The position numbers and the translations under genes were made by a program. DNA of 64,000 bases. It comes from Methanobacterium sp. BRmetb2. Its GTDB lineage: Archaea > Methanobacteriota > Methanobacteria > Methanobacteriales > Methanobacteriaceae. The DNA is taken from contig CP022705.1 in NCBI GenBank assembly GCA_003491285.1, forward strand, positions 434,001 through 498,000, in the 5' to 3' direction. Below are positions 26,367 through 36,657 of the stretch, piece after piece. The notes below the pieces were generated by a model. That model was not told where the DNA came from and did no database searches. It saw nothing but the letters and a program-made list of their open reading frames with translations. The stretch's first letter is position 1. Every line of letters begins with the position of its first letter.

Positions 26367-27701
26367 ATGAAAGTCTTAGTAGTTGACATGACCCACGGCG
26401 GAATAAAAATTGCCTTAGAATTCTTAAAAAAAGATTTAGATAAAGTTTATGCTTATGATATTTATAAAACTTTAAAAAAAGAAGATATTAATGTATTAAC
26501 TAAAAAAGGACTAATTTTTGTTGATAAAATCCCTGACGAAGAAGATTTACTTGTTGTGGCTCCAGTACATTCTACTGTAGAAGAAAAAAATCAGATAACT
26601 CATCATGAAGCCGTTAAACTTTTATTATCCACTCGGATCAAGGTCCCGGTTATTGAAGTTACTGGAGTTAAGGGCAAAACCAGTGTTGTGTGGATGTTAA
26701 AAGAGATATTTAAGGAACAAAATCCACTGGTTTTAAGTAGTTTAGGTATTGAAGCTCTGATTGATGATAAAACCCATTTATTAGTAAATAATATAAGCAT
26801 AACTCCTGCCAACATCATCAAAGCCTGTAAACTGGCTGAAAATTTCGAAATAGGTATCTTTATACTGGAAACATCTCTCGGTGGAACTGGTCTGGCTGAT
26901 GTAGGAATTTTAACCAATTTGGCTGAAGATTATTCTATAGCCAGTGGAACTAAAACAGCTAGCATGGCCAAATCCCAGATATTTAATAGTAAAATGGTGG
27001 CCTGTGATTATGATGCATTTAAGTCAAAATATTCCCGTTTTAGCCAAAAAACCATTACATTCGGCTACAAAGATGATCTAACCAAAGTAGATGTGGGGGC
27101 TTCTAATGTTAATTTTGGATTGGATAATACCCACTTTAAGGCAGTAATTAATAACTTAAAAACCATAAACGGCAGGCTTTTAAATACTGAATTTGATGTT
27201 TCAACCTTTGCCCCGGCAGAACATCATCTCAACAATGTTCTCTCGGCTGTGTGTGCTTCATTAATTTTAGAAGTGCCAATCAAAACCATTCAAAGAGGTT
27301 TAAAGAATTATAGAGGAATAAAGGGACGTACATCTATAAAAAAGATAGGCAAAATTACAATTATTGAAGAAATAAATCCGGGGATAAATGTTAAAGCTGT
27401 TGAAAAATCATTTGAAATGATCTCCCCTTACAAAGATTGTGCAGTAATTTTGGGGGGCAGATATGGAATTACCTGTGAAGAAATCAATGAAGAAATGGCG
27501 GCAGATTTCCTAGATAACACCCCTAAAAATATAAAATTGATCCTAACCGATGACTTAGGTAGGAGTATAAAATCTAAAATAAATAGAAATGCAGAATATC
27601 ACAGGAATATTGATGATGCCCTTGAATCTGCTATGGCAAGCGGATCTAAGACCATACTTCTGATTTACAGATCAAATTTTGCTGATATTAATATGAGATA
27701 A
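26367..27701 (+). CDS. cfbE: Coenzyme F430 synthetase CfbE (Mur-ligase family)
   Basis: The last ATP-dependent step of coenzyme F430 synthesis: it closes the extra ring of the nickel tetrapyrrole used by methyl-coenzyme M reductase. The 444-residue protein has the family-specific N-terminus VVDMTHGG, the Mur-ligase P-loop TGVKGKTS (near 99-106), EHHLNNVLSAVCAS in the middle and PGINVKAVEKS near the C-terminus. GGAGGAG precedes the ATG. hemC, which makes the tetrapyrrole precursor, follows 114 bases later. The gene shows that the host is a methanogen (or related MCR-bearing archaeon). Confidence 0.93.
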   Translation: MKVLVVDMTHGGIKIALEFLKKDLDKVYAYDIYKTLKKEDINVLTKKGLIFVDKIPDEEDLLVVAPVHSTVEEKNQITHHEAVKLLLSTRIKVPVIEVTGVKGKTSVVWMLKEIFKEQNPLVLSSLGIEALIDDKTHLLVNNISITPANIIKACKLAENFEIGIFILETSLGGTGLADVGILTNLAEDYSIASGTKTASMAKSQIFNSKMVACDYDAFKSKYSRFSQKTITFGYKDDLTKVDVGASNVNFGLDNTHFKAVINNLKTINGRLLNTEFDVSTFAPAEHHLNNVLSAVCASLILEVPIKTIQRGLKNYRGIKGRTSIKKIGKITIIEEINPGINVKAVEKSFEMISPYKDCAVILGGRYGITCEEINEEMAADFLDNTPKNIKLILTDDLGRSIKSKINRNAEYHRNIDDALESAMASGSKTILLIYRSNFADINMR

Positions 27702-27815
27702 CAAATTTTATAAAAGAGAACTAATGAATCTTTCTAAATAGAAAATTATCTATTATTATAAAAGAAAAATTATTGTTTAATACAGTATCTTATTGTTTTT
27801 ATTGGAGATGGTGCA

Positions 27816-28688
27816 TTGAAGGTTGGGACAAGAGGAAGCAAATTAGCACAAGTACAAACAAATTATGTAGTCAATGAATTATCAAAAATTACTCAAGAAG
27901 ATATAGAAATTAAAATTGTTAAAACGACTGGCGATAAAATAACTGATTCACAGTTGTATAATATTGATGCTAAAGGTCTTTTTACCAAGGAACTTGATAG
28001 ATATGTGCTAAATGAAGAGGTGGATTTTGCAGTACACAGTTTAAAGGATGTTCCAACAGAATTAGACCCTGACCTGGAGATAGTTGCAGTTCCACCTAGA
28101 GAATCACCCCATGATGTTTTGATATCTAACTATGAATGGGAAGAACTGTCAAATGGTTTCACTTTAGGAAGCAGCAGTTTAAGAAGAGAAGCATTCTGTA
28201 ACCATCATGGAAAGAAATTTAAATTAAAACCTTTAAGAGGAAATGTAGAAACTAGAATAAAAAAAGTTTATAAGGGCGAATGCGATGCAACCATAATGGC
28301 TGAAGCTGGTTTAAACCGGTTGGGCTTATCCAAACACGTAAAAGAAAAATTTTCTCTTGAATATATCACTCCTGCCGCTGGTCAGGGCGCCTTAGCTGTA
28401 ATAACAAGGGCAGATAGTGAAAAAAAAGAAGTATTAAACAGATTGAATCATTATAATTCTTCCCAAGAAGTTTTGGCTGAGAAAACTGTGCTTGGAGAGT
28501 TAGGAGTCGGATGCCAGTGGCCTCTTGGGGTTATTGCAAGAATAAAACAAAATAAATTAAATCTTTACAGTATATTACTTTCTCAAAAAGGAGAAATTTT
28601 ATCACAGGTGAAATTAGATAGTTCTATTAAGGATGCTGAAAAAATTGGCGTTGATGCTGCCAAGATTATGAAGGAGGATTACGATTGA
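27816..28688 (+). CDS. hemC: Hydroxymethylbilane synthase
   Basis: Polymerises four porphobilinogens to hydroxymethylbilane, feeding sirohydrochlorin, F430, cobamides and heme. The 290-residue protein shows VGTRGSKLAQVQT at the N-terminus, active-site AVHSLKDVP (near 72-80), and the dipyrromethane-anchoring Cys near 233 in LGVGCQWPLG. The start is TTG, with GGAGATGGTG upstream. The stop overlaps the TTG start of the next gene. Grouped with cfbE upstream. Confidence 0.95.
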   Translation: MKVGTRGSKLAQVQTNYVVNELSKITQEDIEIKIVKTTGDKITDSQLYNIDAKGLFTKELDRYVLNEEVDFAVHSLKDVPTELDPDLEIVAVPPRESPHDVLISNYEWEELSNGFTLGSSSLRREAFCNHHGKKFKLKPLRGNVETRIKKVYKGECDATIMAEAGLNRLGLSKHVKEKFSLEYITPAAGQGALAVITRADSEKKEVLNRLNHYNSSQEVLAEKTVLGELGVGCQWPLGVIARIKQNKLNLYSILLSQKGEILSQVKLDSSIKDAEKIGVDAAKIMKEDYD

Positions 28689-29638
28689 AGGAAGTTAATG
28701 TGGGTGTCATTGGTGTTGGAGCCATGGGTCTCAATCATGCTAGAGTATACTCAAGAATAGAGAATGCAAACCTTTTAGCGGTGTCAGATCTGATGAAAGA
28801 TAAAGCTGATGAAGTAGCTGCTACATACAATACCGCCAGTTATAAAGATTATAAAGATGTGCTTGAAATACCTGAAATAGAGGCAGTAAGTGTATGTGTA
28901 CCAACAACACATCACCACCAGGTTGTAATGGACGCTATAGAACATGAAAAACATGTTTTAGTGGAAAAACCCATAGCTTTTACCCTAACCGAAGCAAGAG
29001 AAATGGTGAAAGCTGCTAAAAAAAGCGATTTAAAGTTAGCAACAGGGCATGTAGAACGATTTAATCCAGTTGTAGATGAAGCTAAGGCTCTTATACAGGA
29101 TGGATCCATAGGTAATGTTGTTTCAACCTCAGCAAAGAGGGTCGGGCCATTTCCTCCGAGAATTAAAGATGTGGGAGTAACAGTAGATTTGGCCATTCAT
29201 GATCTTGATGTGATGTATTATCTTTTAGATGACCCCATAAAAGAGATCTATGCCAACATGGGAAGTATTCTTGAAACATGTGAATATGAAGATCATGCAG
29301 AGATTATGACTAAATTTGAAAGTGGAATCATAGGCATGCTTGAAGTAAACTGGCTTACACCGTACAAAAAAAGAGAACTGGAAATAACCGGTGTTGACGG
29401 TATTATATCTCTGGACTACATTGATCAAACAGTTGATGTTTATGGGAAATTTACTCAAAAAATTGGGGTTGCTCAGAAGGAACCATTAAAAGAAGAACTC
29501 AGTTCCTTTTTAAGTTCAATAATCAATGATGAAACACCAGCCATAACTGGTGAAGACGGTATTTATGCTTTGAAAGGGGTTCTTGCGGCTATGGAATCTG
29601 CCCGGAAAGAAATACCTGTTAAAGTTAATGACTATTAA
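28685..29638 (+). CDS. Gfo/Idh/MocA family oxidoreductase
   Basis: A 317-residue NAD(P)-dependent oxidoreductase. The N-terminal Rossmann domain begins VGVIGVGAMGLNHARVYS, and the family motif HVLVEKPIAFT is near 93-103. The C-terminal alpha/beta domain contains DLAIHDLDVMYYLL. This family acts on sugars, inositol or UDP-N-acetyl sugars, and related genes in methanogens sit in envelope glycan clusters; the substrate here is not evident. The TTG start overlaps the hemC stop by four bases and GGAGG lies just upstream, so it is translated with hemC. Confidence 0.88.
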   Translation: MKEVNVGVIGVGAMGLNHARVYSRIENANLLAVSDLMKDKADEVAATYNTASYKDYKDVLEIPEIEAVSVCVPTTHHHQVVMDAIEHEKHVLVEKPIAFTLTEAREMVKAAKKSDLKLATGHVERFNPVVDEAKALIQDGSIGNVVSTSAKRVGPFPPRIKDVGVTVDLAIHDLDVMYYLLDDPIKEIYANMGSILETCEYEDHAEIMTKFESGIIGMLEVNWLTPYKKRELEITGVDGIISLDYIDQTVDVYGKFTQKIGVAQKEPLKEELSSFLSSIINDETPAITGEDGIYALKGVLAAMESARKEIPVKVNDY

Positions 29639-29665
29639 ATATATAAAAAAGTAGGACGTGTTTTA

Positions 29666-30283
29666 ATGAGCGAAGAACTCATAAAAAAAGCTTCAGAACT
29701 GCGAAGCAGAGGTTTTACAACCGGAGAAATAGCAGATGAACTAAATGTATCAAAAGATACTGCTCGCTGGCTTATATTACAGGTGAGTGGGAAACAAGTT
29801 GGGAGTAAATCACAAGATGTTCCTGTTGATTTTGCAATTAATTGGGAAAGCTTAGGAGGGAGTTCCGCTAGATTAAAATATGTCTCAGCAGCCTTGGCTG
29901 ATATGGCCTTGAAATACAATGAACCAGACGTTATAATGGGTATTGCGGTAAGTGGTGTGCCCTTTGCAACCATGATGGCCGATATAATAAACGTTGAAAC
30001 TGGATGGGAAACTTCAATAGCTGTTTTTCACCCGAAAAAACATAGAAAAGGTGAAGATGCTAAAGGAGCTATAAGCAGTAACTTTGCATCAGTGGAAGGC
30101 AAAAAAGTAGTTATTGTTGATGATGTAATAACCAGCGGCAGGACCATAAAAGAAGTGGTAAACATCTTAAAAGATCTCAATGCCGAACCATTGCTGGTAA
30201 CAGTTTTAATAGATAAAAAAGGAATAAGTGAAGTTGAAAATGTTCCTGTGGAATCTTTAATTCGAGTTCGAAGACTAGGATGA
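29666..30283 (+). CDS. HTH-phosphoribosyltransferase regulator (orotate-PRTase-like, GfcR type)
   Basis: A 205-residue protein with an N-terminal helix-turn-helix (about 1-45: RSRGFTTGEIADELNVSKDTARWLI) joined to a type I phosphoribosyltransferase domain with the PRPP motif VVIVDDVITSGRT (about 144-156). Archaeal proteins of this design are annotated as PyrE-like. The HTH suggests a transcription regulator like haloarchaeal GfcR instead of, or in addition to, an enzyme. A true PyrE lacks the HTH. The target genes cannot be seen. Confidence 0.85.
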   Translation: MSEELIKKASELRSRGFTTGEIADELNVSKDTARWLILQVSGKQVGSKSQDVPVDFAINWESLGGSSARLKYVSAALADMALKYNEPDVIMGIAVSGVPFATMMADIINVETGWETSIAVFHPKKHRKGEDAKGAISSNFASVEGKKVVIVDDVITSGRTIKEVVNILKDLNAEPLLVTVLIDKKGISEVENVPVESLIRVRRLG

Positions 30284-30411
30284 GCCATTCATATCCACGA
30301 AATAACTCTTAATTTTATTTTATTTTTTCAATTAGAATTAAAAATCTTAATTTAGGAGATATAAAATAGATAAAAAATAATTGGAAACATTAATTCCCCA
30401 GAAAAAAAATA

Positions 30412-31641
30412 TTAAACCCTATAACGGAGAACTGCACCTACACCTCCAAAAGCTTTTAGAAGCTGCATTCCTTCTTCAGTTTCTGTGGATATTATTTCAA
30501 CTTCAGATCCCACTTCTTCTGCCATCTCCACAAAATCATCAATTACATCCTTACTTTCTATTAGATTCATTTTTTCCCCACACTGAGGACAATTCTCTTC
30601 ACTTTCTGTTTTAGTGTTCTTAAATGTTTTAGCATCTATGAATCCACATGAAGGGCATTCAAACTTATCTCTTCTAGAATTTATATCTTCTGACAGTAAT
30701 AGAACTTCCACAGCACCCATTTCCAGGTTTTTTCTAACTTCTGCTTCACCGTAAGAAGCCAATCCTTCATCACTTACCAGTTCAGTTAAAAATTTCTGGA
30801 CCAGCTTTTTTTCACGCATAACATCAATTTCAGCTAAAACATCCATGGATTTTTCAATAACTTCTCTTATACCAAATTCACCAGTATAAGAGGTGTCAAC
30901 CGTTGTTATAACTTTATTTTTTATTTCATGATGCAGATAATCTCCTTTCACAAATTCTTCCTTGGTGTGACCAGGTCCACCAATTATAACCCCTTCCATT
31001 TCAGGTATGGCTAGAAAAGCTTCGTTTATAGTCTCTCCGATCCTTTTCTTAAATTCGTGCGCCGCCAGGTCAATCAAACGATCAAATCTTCTCTGTGACT
31101 GTCCACCGGCCTTATGCTTACCAGGAACTCCACTGGTTAATGTCTTAACTATGTCGATCCTTTTTCCCTTGAGAACAGCAACAGTTGCTTCTTTCCTATC
31201 AATAACTGCCAACCCATATATTTCTTTGTCACCCAGCATCTCCTGTAGAGGTTCCAGGAAAAATTCTGAGTTACAGTGATATGTGTAAGTTTTTATAGGC
31301 TCTGGAGGTTCAAAAACATAATTTTCCATCTTCTCTGTTCCCGGGCCACCTTTCGGGATCATTCCCACAAATAGAACTAACCCCTTTTCCGGGGGTTTTG
31401 GGAAAAGTTTTAATCGCTGCATTATAACTTCTATTGCAGATTGAACATTCTTTTTAGTCTGTTTACTTTTAATGTTAGCACTTTGACTCAGTTCTTCTCG
31501 CATGTGTTTTACCACATCACTAACCTGGCGATCTGGAGGAATATATACTGATACGAGTTCTGTTCCCCTTCCTTTTTTATCAGACAACTCATTGATTGTC
31601 CTTTTAAACTCGTATAACTCCTTTGATGATATTTCAGCCAC
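30412..31641 (-). CDS. prf1: Peptide chain release factor aRF1
   Basis: Recognises all three stop codons and releases the peptide. About 409 residues. GGQSQRRF carries the GGQ peptidyl-hydrolysis motif. The N domain has the eRF1-like stop-decoding region (TELVSVYIPPD, NIKSKQTKKNV). The C-terminal zinc ribbon has FECPSCG and NCPQCG. I use GTG 31641 because AAGGAG lies 9 bases upstream; TTG 31650 would sit directly on that site. Confidence 0.95.
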   Translation of the reverse strand: MAEISSKELYEFKRTINELSDKKGRGTELVSVYIPPDRQVSDVVKHMREELSQSANIKSKQTKKNVQSAIEVIMQRLKLFPKPPEKGLVLFVGMIPKGGPGTEKMENYVFEPPEPIKTYTYHCNSEFFLEPLQEMLGDKEIYGLAVIDRKEATVAVLKGKRIDIVKTLTSGVPGKHKAGGQSQRRFDRLIDLAAHEFKKRIGETINEAFLAIPEMEGVIIGGPGHTKEEFVKGDYLHHEIKNKVITTVDTSYTGEFGIREVIEKSMDVLAEIDVMREKKLVQKFLTELVSDEGLASYGEAEVRKNLEMGAVEVLLLSEDINSRRDKFECPSCGFIDAKTFKNTKTESEENCPQCGEKMNLIESKDVIDDFVEMAEEVGSEVEIISTETEEGMQLLKAFGGVGAVLRYRV

Positions 31642-31847
31642 TATTAACAACTCCTTATAAAAATAACAACTATTCTGCTAGTAGATAGTTGTATTATGAA
31701 TATTTAATTATTTTCAAGAAAAATGCGCTTTATTTATTTAATTAGCTTATTATGTTAAGAATTTGTTTTTCATAACATATCAACATTTAGTTTTAGGTCC
31801 TATATTAATATAGAGATATGGAAAATAACCAACTTTAAGAGATTTTT

Positions 31848-33038
31848 TCAAAATACTGGTATTAAACCGGGATTGGTTCCAGTAATGCAGTCTCCACCAT
31901 TACCAGCGACAATGAAAGTATTTTCAATTCCCACCATTCCTATGTTTTTAATTCCATGTTTTGGTTCTACCGCTAATACCATTCCTTTCTGAAGAGGTTC
32001 ATTAAAACCTTGGGCAATTACTGGCCATTCATCAATTAATAATCCTATGCCATGGCCCAGGAATTTGACTTTACGATTACCATAGCCCATGAAATTTTCT
32101 AGAAAATCCTCATCTAAAGAGTTTATGATGGTACTGTAAATTTCAGATGGTATGCCTCCTGGTTTTAACATACCTGCTATTTCGTTTTGTATAGCGACAC
32201 ACTTATCATGCAGATCCAGAGCAGGTTGGGGAAGTGATTCTCCAAACATGTAGGTGCAAGTTTTATCAGTATTGTAACCTTCCACCCCACATCCCACATC
32301 AATATAAACCAGATCTCCTTTTCTTAACTTACGTTTACGGCTTCCAATAAGGGGGACTGCTGGACCCATACCATAACCTCCTCCCGCACCGTTAAAGGAT
32401 GATGGATAAATGGAACTTTCACCAAAACAGATCTGGCCTAAAATCATCTCAGTATCAAACATTCCAAAGCGAGTTACTCCGTGATGTCCTTCCTCAATCA
32501 GTGTGTAAAATAACTTTGCAGCCAGATCTGCCTCACTCATACCTTCCACCAATAATTCAGGTACAATATCTTCCAGTACGTGTTGATGAATTTTACCGGC
32601 CTTTCTCATCCTGGATAACTCATAATAACTTTTATTTGTTCTAATTGTTGCTATTTGAGCATCAACTGGTTTAAAATCGTTGAATGGAAAGTATTTTAGA
32701 AATCTTTGATATAAAGCTAAGGGAACTACTTCTGTTTCTATATAAACTGTTGATGGAAGGTTTTCACTGTATTTAGCTGCATCTCGAAAGCTTCTCATTG
32801 ATCTGATATCTGGGAATAATGATTCATTTAATGCTCTTTCATAACTTCGACGAACCCAGAATGTGGCCTCATCATCCCGGGGAATAATTAACATACCGTC
32901 CTGCATGGTTCCTGTGAAGTAATATAGATTGATTTTACTGAAGATTACTGCCACCTTCCAGTCTGGATCTGTTTTACCCATATGATCCCTAAAACGTTTC
33001 ATACGGTTTTTTAATTCAAGTGAAACTACTTTCCTCAT
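31848..33038 (-). CDS. M24 family metallopeptidase (Xaa-Pro aminopeptidase-like)
   Basis: A 396-residue creatinase-fold peptidase that removes N-terminal residues before proline. The N-terminal creatinase-like domain (about 1-160) is followed by the catalytic pita-bread domain with metal ligands in YIDVGCGVEGYNTD, FLGHGIGL, VLAVEPKHG and VGIENTF. The best start is ATG 33038, with GAGGT 8 bases upstream; an in-frame TTG at 33053 overlaps that site. Single gene, facing aRF1 downstream. Whether it acts on dipeptides or longer peptides is not evident. Confidence 0.88.
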   Translation of the reverse strand: MRKVVSLELKNRMKRFRDHMGKTDPDWKVAVIFSKINLYYFTGTMQDGMLIIPRDDEATFWVRRSYERALNESLFPDIRSMRSFRDAAKYSENLPSTVYIETEVVPLALYQRFLKYFPFNDFKPVDAQIATIRTNKSYYELSRMRKAGKIHQHVLEDIVPELLVEGMSEADLAAKLFYTLIEEGHHGVTRFGMFDTEMILGQICFGESSIYPSSFNGAGGGYGMGPAVPLIGSRKRKLRKGDLVYIDVGCGVEGYNTDKTCTYMFGESLPQPALDLHDKCVAIQNEIAGMLKPGGIPSEIYSTIINSLDEDFLENFMGYGNRKVKFLGHGIGLLIDEWPVIAQGFNEPLQKGMVLAVEPKHGIKNIGMVGIENTFIVAGNGGDCITGTNPGLIPVF

Positions 33039-33053
33039 ATTAAAATACCTCAA

Positions 33054-33361
33054 ATTTTGTTAAAGTTCTCCTTATTTGAACATATGAAATATATTGATGA
33101 TATGTTAATGAAAACTTTCGTTTTTTATAAATTAAATAATTCACTATATATTACAATCTAAACCTGAAACTAACATATATATCGATTTTTTCTCATAAAT
33201 TATCAGTAGTTCAAGATTTTAAAAATAATTCTAAAAAATATTGTTGTTATAATTTGAACTACTCTTTTAATTATCGATTCTTTTTATTATATTTGAATTA
33301 GATTTTTTAAAGTAAAAAAAATCATGTAGATCTATACCAAAAAAAAGTAAAAAAAATAATA
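33054..33361. other. Intergenic spacer
   Basis: A 308-base AT-rich spacer between the minus-strand peptidase and lipoprotein genes. It should hold the promoter of the peptidase (minus strand; an AT-rich stretch near 33120-33190) and the 3' end of the lipoprotein transcript. I see no gene, repeat or convincing hairpin. Confidence 0.4.
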
Positions 33362-33787
33362 TTAAAGTTCAACAGTTTCTTTATATATGGCGTTAGATTC
33401 GTCCCCATCAGAGAATAGAGTATCAAAGATTAAAACATCTACTTTAGCAGGCACTTCGTCGCCAGTGATGTAACCATTACCAGTTACTTTTAGTGTTTGG
33501 CCAGATTTGACATTATTAATGTTCCAAACTAATGAATTTTTTTCAATTATAGCACCGCTGGAATCGTACCAGATCAAAACCATTTCGAGATAGTCATAAT
33601 CCTTATCAGGAACTATGGTGGTTTTTACATCATACATACCATATCCTTCAGATACTACTTCTAAGTTGGATACCTTTAAAGAAGAATCTGAAGTCCCATT
33701 ATTGGAGTTACTATCTGTACAACCACTTATTCCTACAATTCCCATTATCAAAAACACTGCTAAAACTATCACAAATTTATTTCTCAT
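33362..33787 (-). CDS. Putative lipoprotein, FxLYD/DUF-type beta domain
   Basis: A 141-residue predicted lipoprotein: a basic N-terminus (MRNKF), a hydrophobic segment and a lipobox GISGC at about residues 20-24, then a Ser/Asn-rich linker and an Ig-like beta domain of about 100 residues. The beta domain looks like the FxLYD type of methanogen surface proteins, but I cannot assign it firmly. Preceded on the same strand by a broken membrane-protein gene, so it may have been its operon partner. Confidence 0.65.
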   Translation of the reverse strand: MRNKFVIVLAVFLIMGIVGISGCTDSNSNNGTSDSSLKVSNLEVVSEGYGMYDVKTTIVPDKDYDYLEMVLIWYDSSGAIIEKNSLVWNINNVKSGQTLKVTGNGYITGDEVPAKVDVLIFDTLFSDGDESNAIYKETVEL

Positions 33788-33817
33788 TTTTTTATCTCCT
33801 TGAATTCCTGAATGTTA

Positions 33818-34139
33818 TTATTTTCTTAAAACAGCTACTAAACCTGCAATACTTAACAATATAGTTCCAAGCACTCCAAATAGTGAAATACTTATTAATA
33901 ACCATATTGCACTTACTATTAGCACAATTCCTCCTATCTTTGGATTTTTGGTAACATATATAGAACCAACTATCCCGACAATTATGCTAAAATTGCACTT
34001 ATGCTTAACAATACTATTTCATCACTGCGAAACTGCCAAATAAAACTGCAAATGTTCCTCCTAATAATCCAAAAATTCCACCAACAATACCTAATACTAA
34101 TTCAATAGTTCTTGAAGTTTCTTTTAATTCATTTGACAA
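33818..34139 (-). pseudogene. Frameshifted small membrane-protein gene (DUF4064-like)
   Basis: Read on the minus strand from TTG 34139 (GGAGGT 7 bases upstream), the sequence codes for an amphipathic start and a glycine-rich membrane segment (LVLGIVGGIFGLLGG) and stops near 34018. Shifting frame near 34021 gives IVLLSISAIL, and shifting again near 33980 gives a further membrane segment ending in LLSIAGLVAVLRK and a stop at 33818. Both changes look like single-base losses. The restored protein of about 107 residues would resemble the small DUF4064-type membrane proteins of methanogens. It is either a pseudogene or two sequencing errors. Confidence 0.7.
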
Positions 34140-34449
34140 CAGTAAACCTCCATAATTTTTATGTTCATATCAACCTATTTTCCCTATTTTCCAGTTGATA
34201 TATATACATTATATGTTTTACATATAATTGTTGTCATTTATACTCAATAATAAAGTATAAATATCAAAACTGGGATAATCAGTATAAATTAATATACCAT
34301 CCATGTATATTTTCATAAAGAGAAGAATTATGAAATAGTTATAAATTGATGAATGAATGTTCCTTGAAAAAGACCATATAAAGGAAAATTATATGATATT
34401 TAGTTCAAACATAAGCAGAATGAGTAATATTTAGAAAAATACATTCTAC

Positions 34450-34509
34450 TAACTAACAAAAGAGAACTAAATAAAAATACAGCTCATTAACTAACAAAAG
34501 AGAACTAAA
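34450..34509 (+). repeat. Tandem 22-bp direct repeats at the cas promoter
   Basis: Two identical 22-base copies (core ACTAACAAAAGAGAACTAA) at 34450-34471 and 34488-34509, 38 bases apart start to start. Each holds two ACTAA half-sites 14 bases apart. The second copy ends one base before the TATA box, so it covers the BRE position. This is the layout of operators for a transcription factor controlling the cas operon. They differ from the CRISPR repeat. Confidence 0.8.
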
Positions 34510-34510
34510 A

Positions 34511-34518
34511 TTTATATA
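34511..34518 (+). promoter_or_regulatory. TATA box of the cas operon
   Basis: TTTATATA lies 30 bases upstream of the cas6 ATG. Transcription should begin near 34540, giving a leader of only about 8 bases. No Shine-Dalgarno site is present, so cas6 is probably translated from a nearly leaderless message. Confidence 0.65.
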
Positions 34519-34548
34519 GTACCTTAATAAATTAAAATATGTAGAGCA

Positions 34549-35262
<714 letters not shown>

Positions 35263-35274
35263 TGGAGGTCAAAT

Positions 35275-36657
35275 ATGAGTGAAACAATTTATGATTTTAC
35301 TGGAAATCCATTTGTAGATGCGGGAATTTGGGCTATAAGTCAATGGGTTGGTAAAAAACCTGACGAATTGGATAAAGATGACTTAGAAAAGGCTGCAGAA
35401 GAAATATTTGATATGGTTTATTCAAATGAAAAATGGTTTCGTTCTATTCTTCATGGAATGGTTTTTCCTAATGGTAAAGTTTCGAATCCAGGGGATTTTA
35501 AAAAACCAATAGCTGAACGGAAGAAAAAAGCAATTGAATATTATAATAGCTTAATTGAAGAAATAGGGCCTTTGAATTCTTCTGGATCCTGTATAGGTTG
35601 TGGAAGGCGCAATATTAAAAATAGATATTTTAAATCGGAAATGCCATTAACAGGTTCTGGTGCTATGGTAAACTATTTTTCTTATGGTACGAAAGGCGCT
35701 GACTACTGTTCTGCATGTGCATTTGCGGTTCACTTTTCCCCGTTAATTATGTACAAATGCGGCGACTTACTTTTACTTCATTCTAATTCTGAATTCTTGA
35801 TGAAAAATTGGTCTAAAAAATCCATATATAATTTAAAGAAACAGTGGAAACTTAAAAGCATTAATGGTTGTTTTAATGAAGGATATAAAAATACTAAAAA
35901 TGCACTTTTCCATATCGTTGGAATGATAATAATGGATATTGAAGGGAGAATGATATCTTTAGATCAAATTTCTTTAACGTTTTATCGTTTTAAAAATTTT
36001 AATCAAGGCGCTAATTTAGATATTTACTACTTTCCTACTCCCGTTTTTAGATTTTTAACTTATATCAATCAAGATGAAAAAGCAGATGATTGGAAAAAAA
36101 TAGTCAGAAAAGGATATGCATATGTGGACTGGGAAAAAGTAAAAGAAGAAAATGAATATAAAAATAGTCAAAATACAGTTTATAACAATCTTTTAGATAA
36201 TAAGTCTATTATTGGATTTTTTATTGACAAAAAAAATAAAGAAGCTATTGGTGGATGGGATTTAATTAGTCAATATCTTGAGGAGGTAAGAAATATGGAT
36301 AAAAAGCGAGTTGAAGCAATTAAGGATGTTGGAGATAGATTATCTAGTTATATTAAGCAGACAGAGGATATTAAATCTCTTATAAAATTAGAAAATGCTA
36401 CTAGATATGATACTTTCAGGAATATACTAAGAATTATAATAAAGAAACGGATTAAAAATGGAGAAAAAGAACCTTTGTTTTCATTTGATGAATATGTAAC
36501 TTATCTTTTCCCTGAAAGCTCTTCAGGATGGAAAGAAACTCAAGATCTACTTTTATTTAGAATTTATGAAAATTTAAATGAATGGATGGCTATAGATGAA
36601 ATTTCAAAAGATTTAGCTATAAATGAAGAAATTGAAATGGGTGAAGAAAATGTCTAA
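35275..36657 (+). CDS. cas8b1: Type I-B large subunit Cas8b1/Cst1 (CXXC-CXXC)
   Basis: The large subunit of the Cascade complex, expected to recognise the PAM. The 460-residue protein has paired zinc-type motifs CIGC (C106, C109) and CSAC (C145, C148), the signature of the Cst1/CXXC_CXXC family found in Tneap-type I-B systems. Flanked by cas6 and cas7 in the usual order. The stop lies inside the cas7 start region, so the two are coupled. Sequence is otherwise too divergent to mark functional residues. Confidence 0.85.
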   Translation: MSETIYDFTGNPFVDAGIWAISQWVGKKPDELDKDDLEKAAEEIFDMVYSNEKWFRSILHGMVFPNGKVSNPGDFKKPIAERKKKAIEYYNSLIEEIGPLNSSGSCIGCGRRNIKNRYFKSEMPLTGSGAMVNYFSYGTKGADYCSACAFAVHFSPLIMYKCGDLLLLHSNSEFLMKNWSKKSIYNLKKQWKLKSINGCFNEGYKNTKNALFHIVGMIIMDIEGRMISLDQISLTFYRFKNFNQGANLDIYYFPTPVFRFLTYINQDEKADDWKKIVRKGYAYVDWEKVKEENEYKNSQNTVYNNLLDNKSIIGFFIDKKNKEAIGGWDLISQYLEEVRNMDKKRVEAIKDVGDRLSSYIKQTEDIKSLIKLENATRYDTFRNILRIIIKKRIKNGEKEPLFSFDEYVTYLFPESSSGWKETQDLLLFRIYENLNEWMAIDEISKDLAINEEIEMGEENV

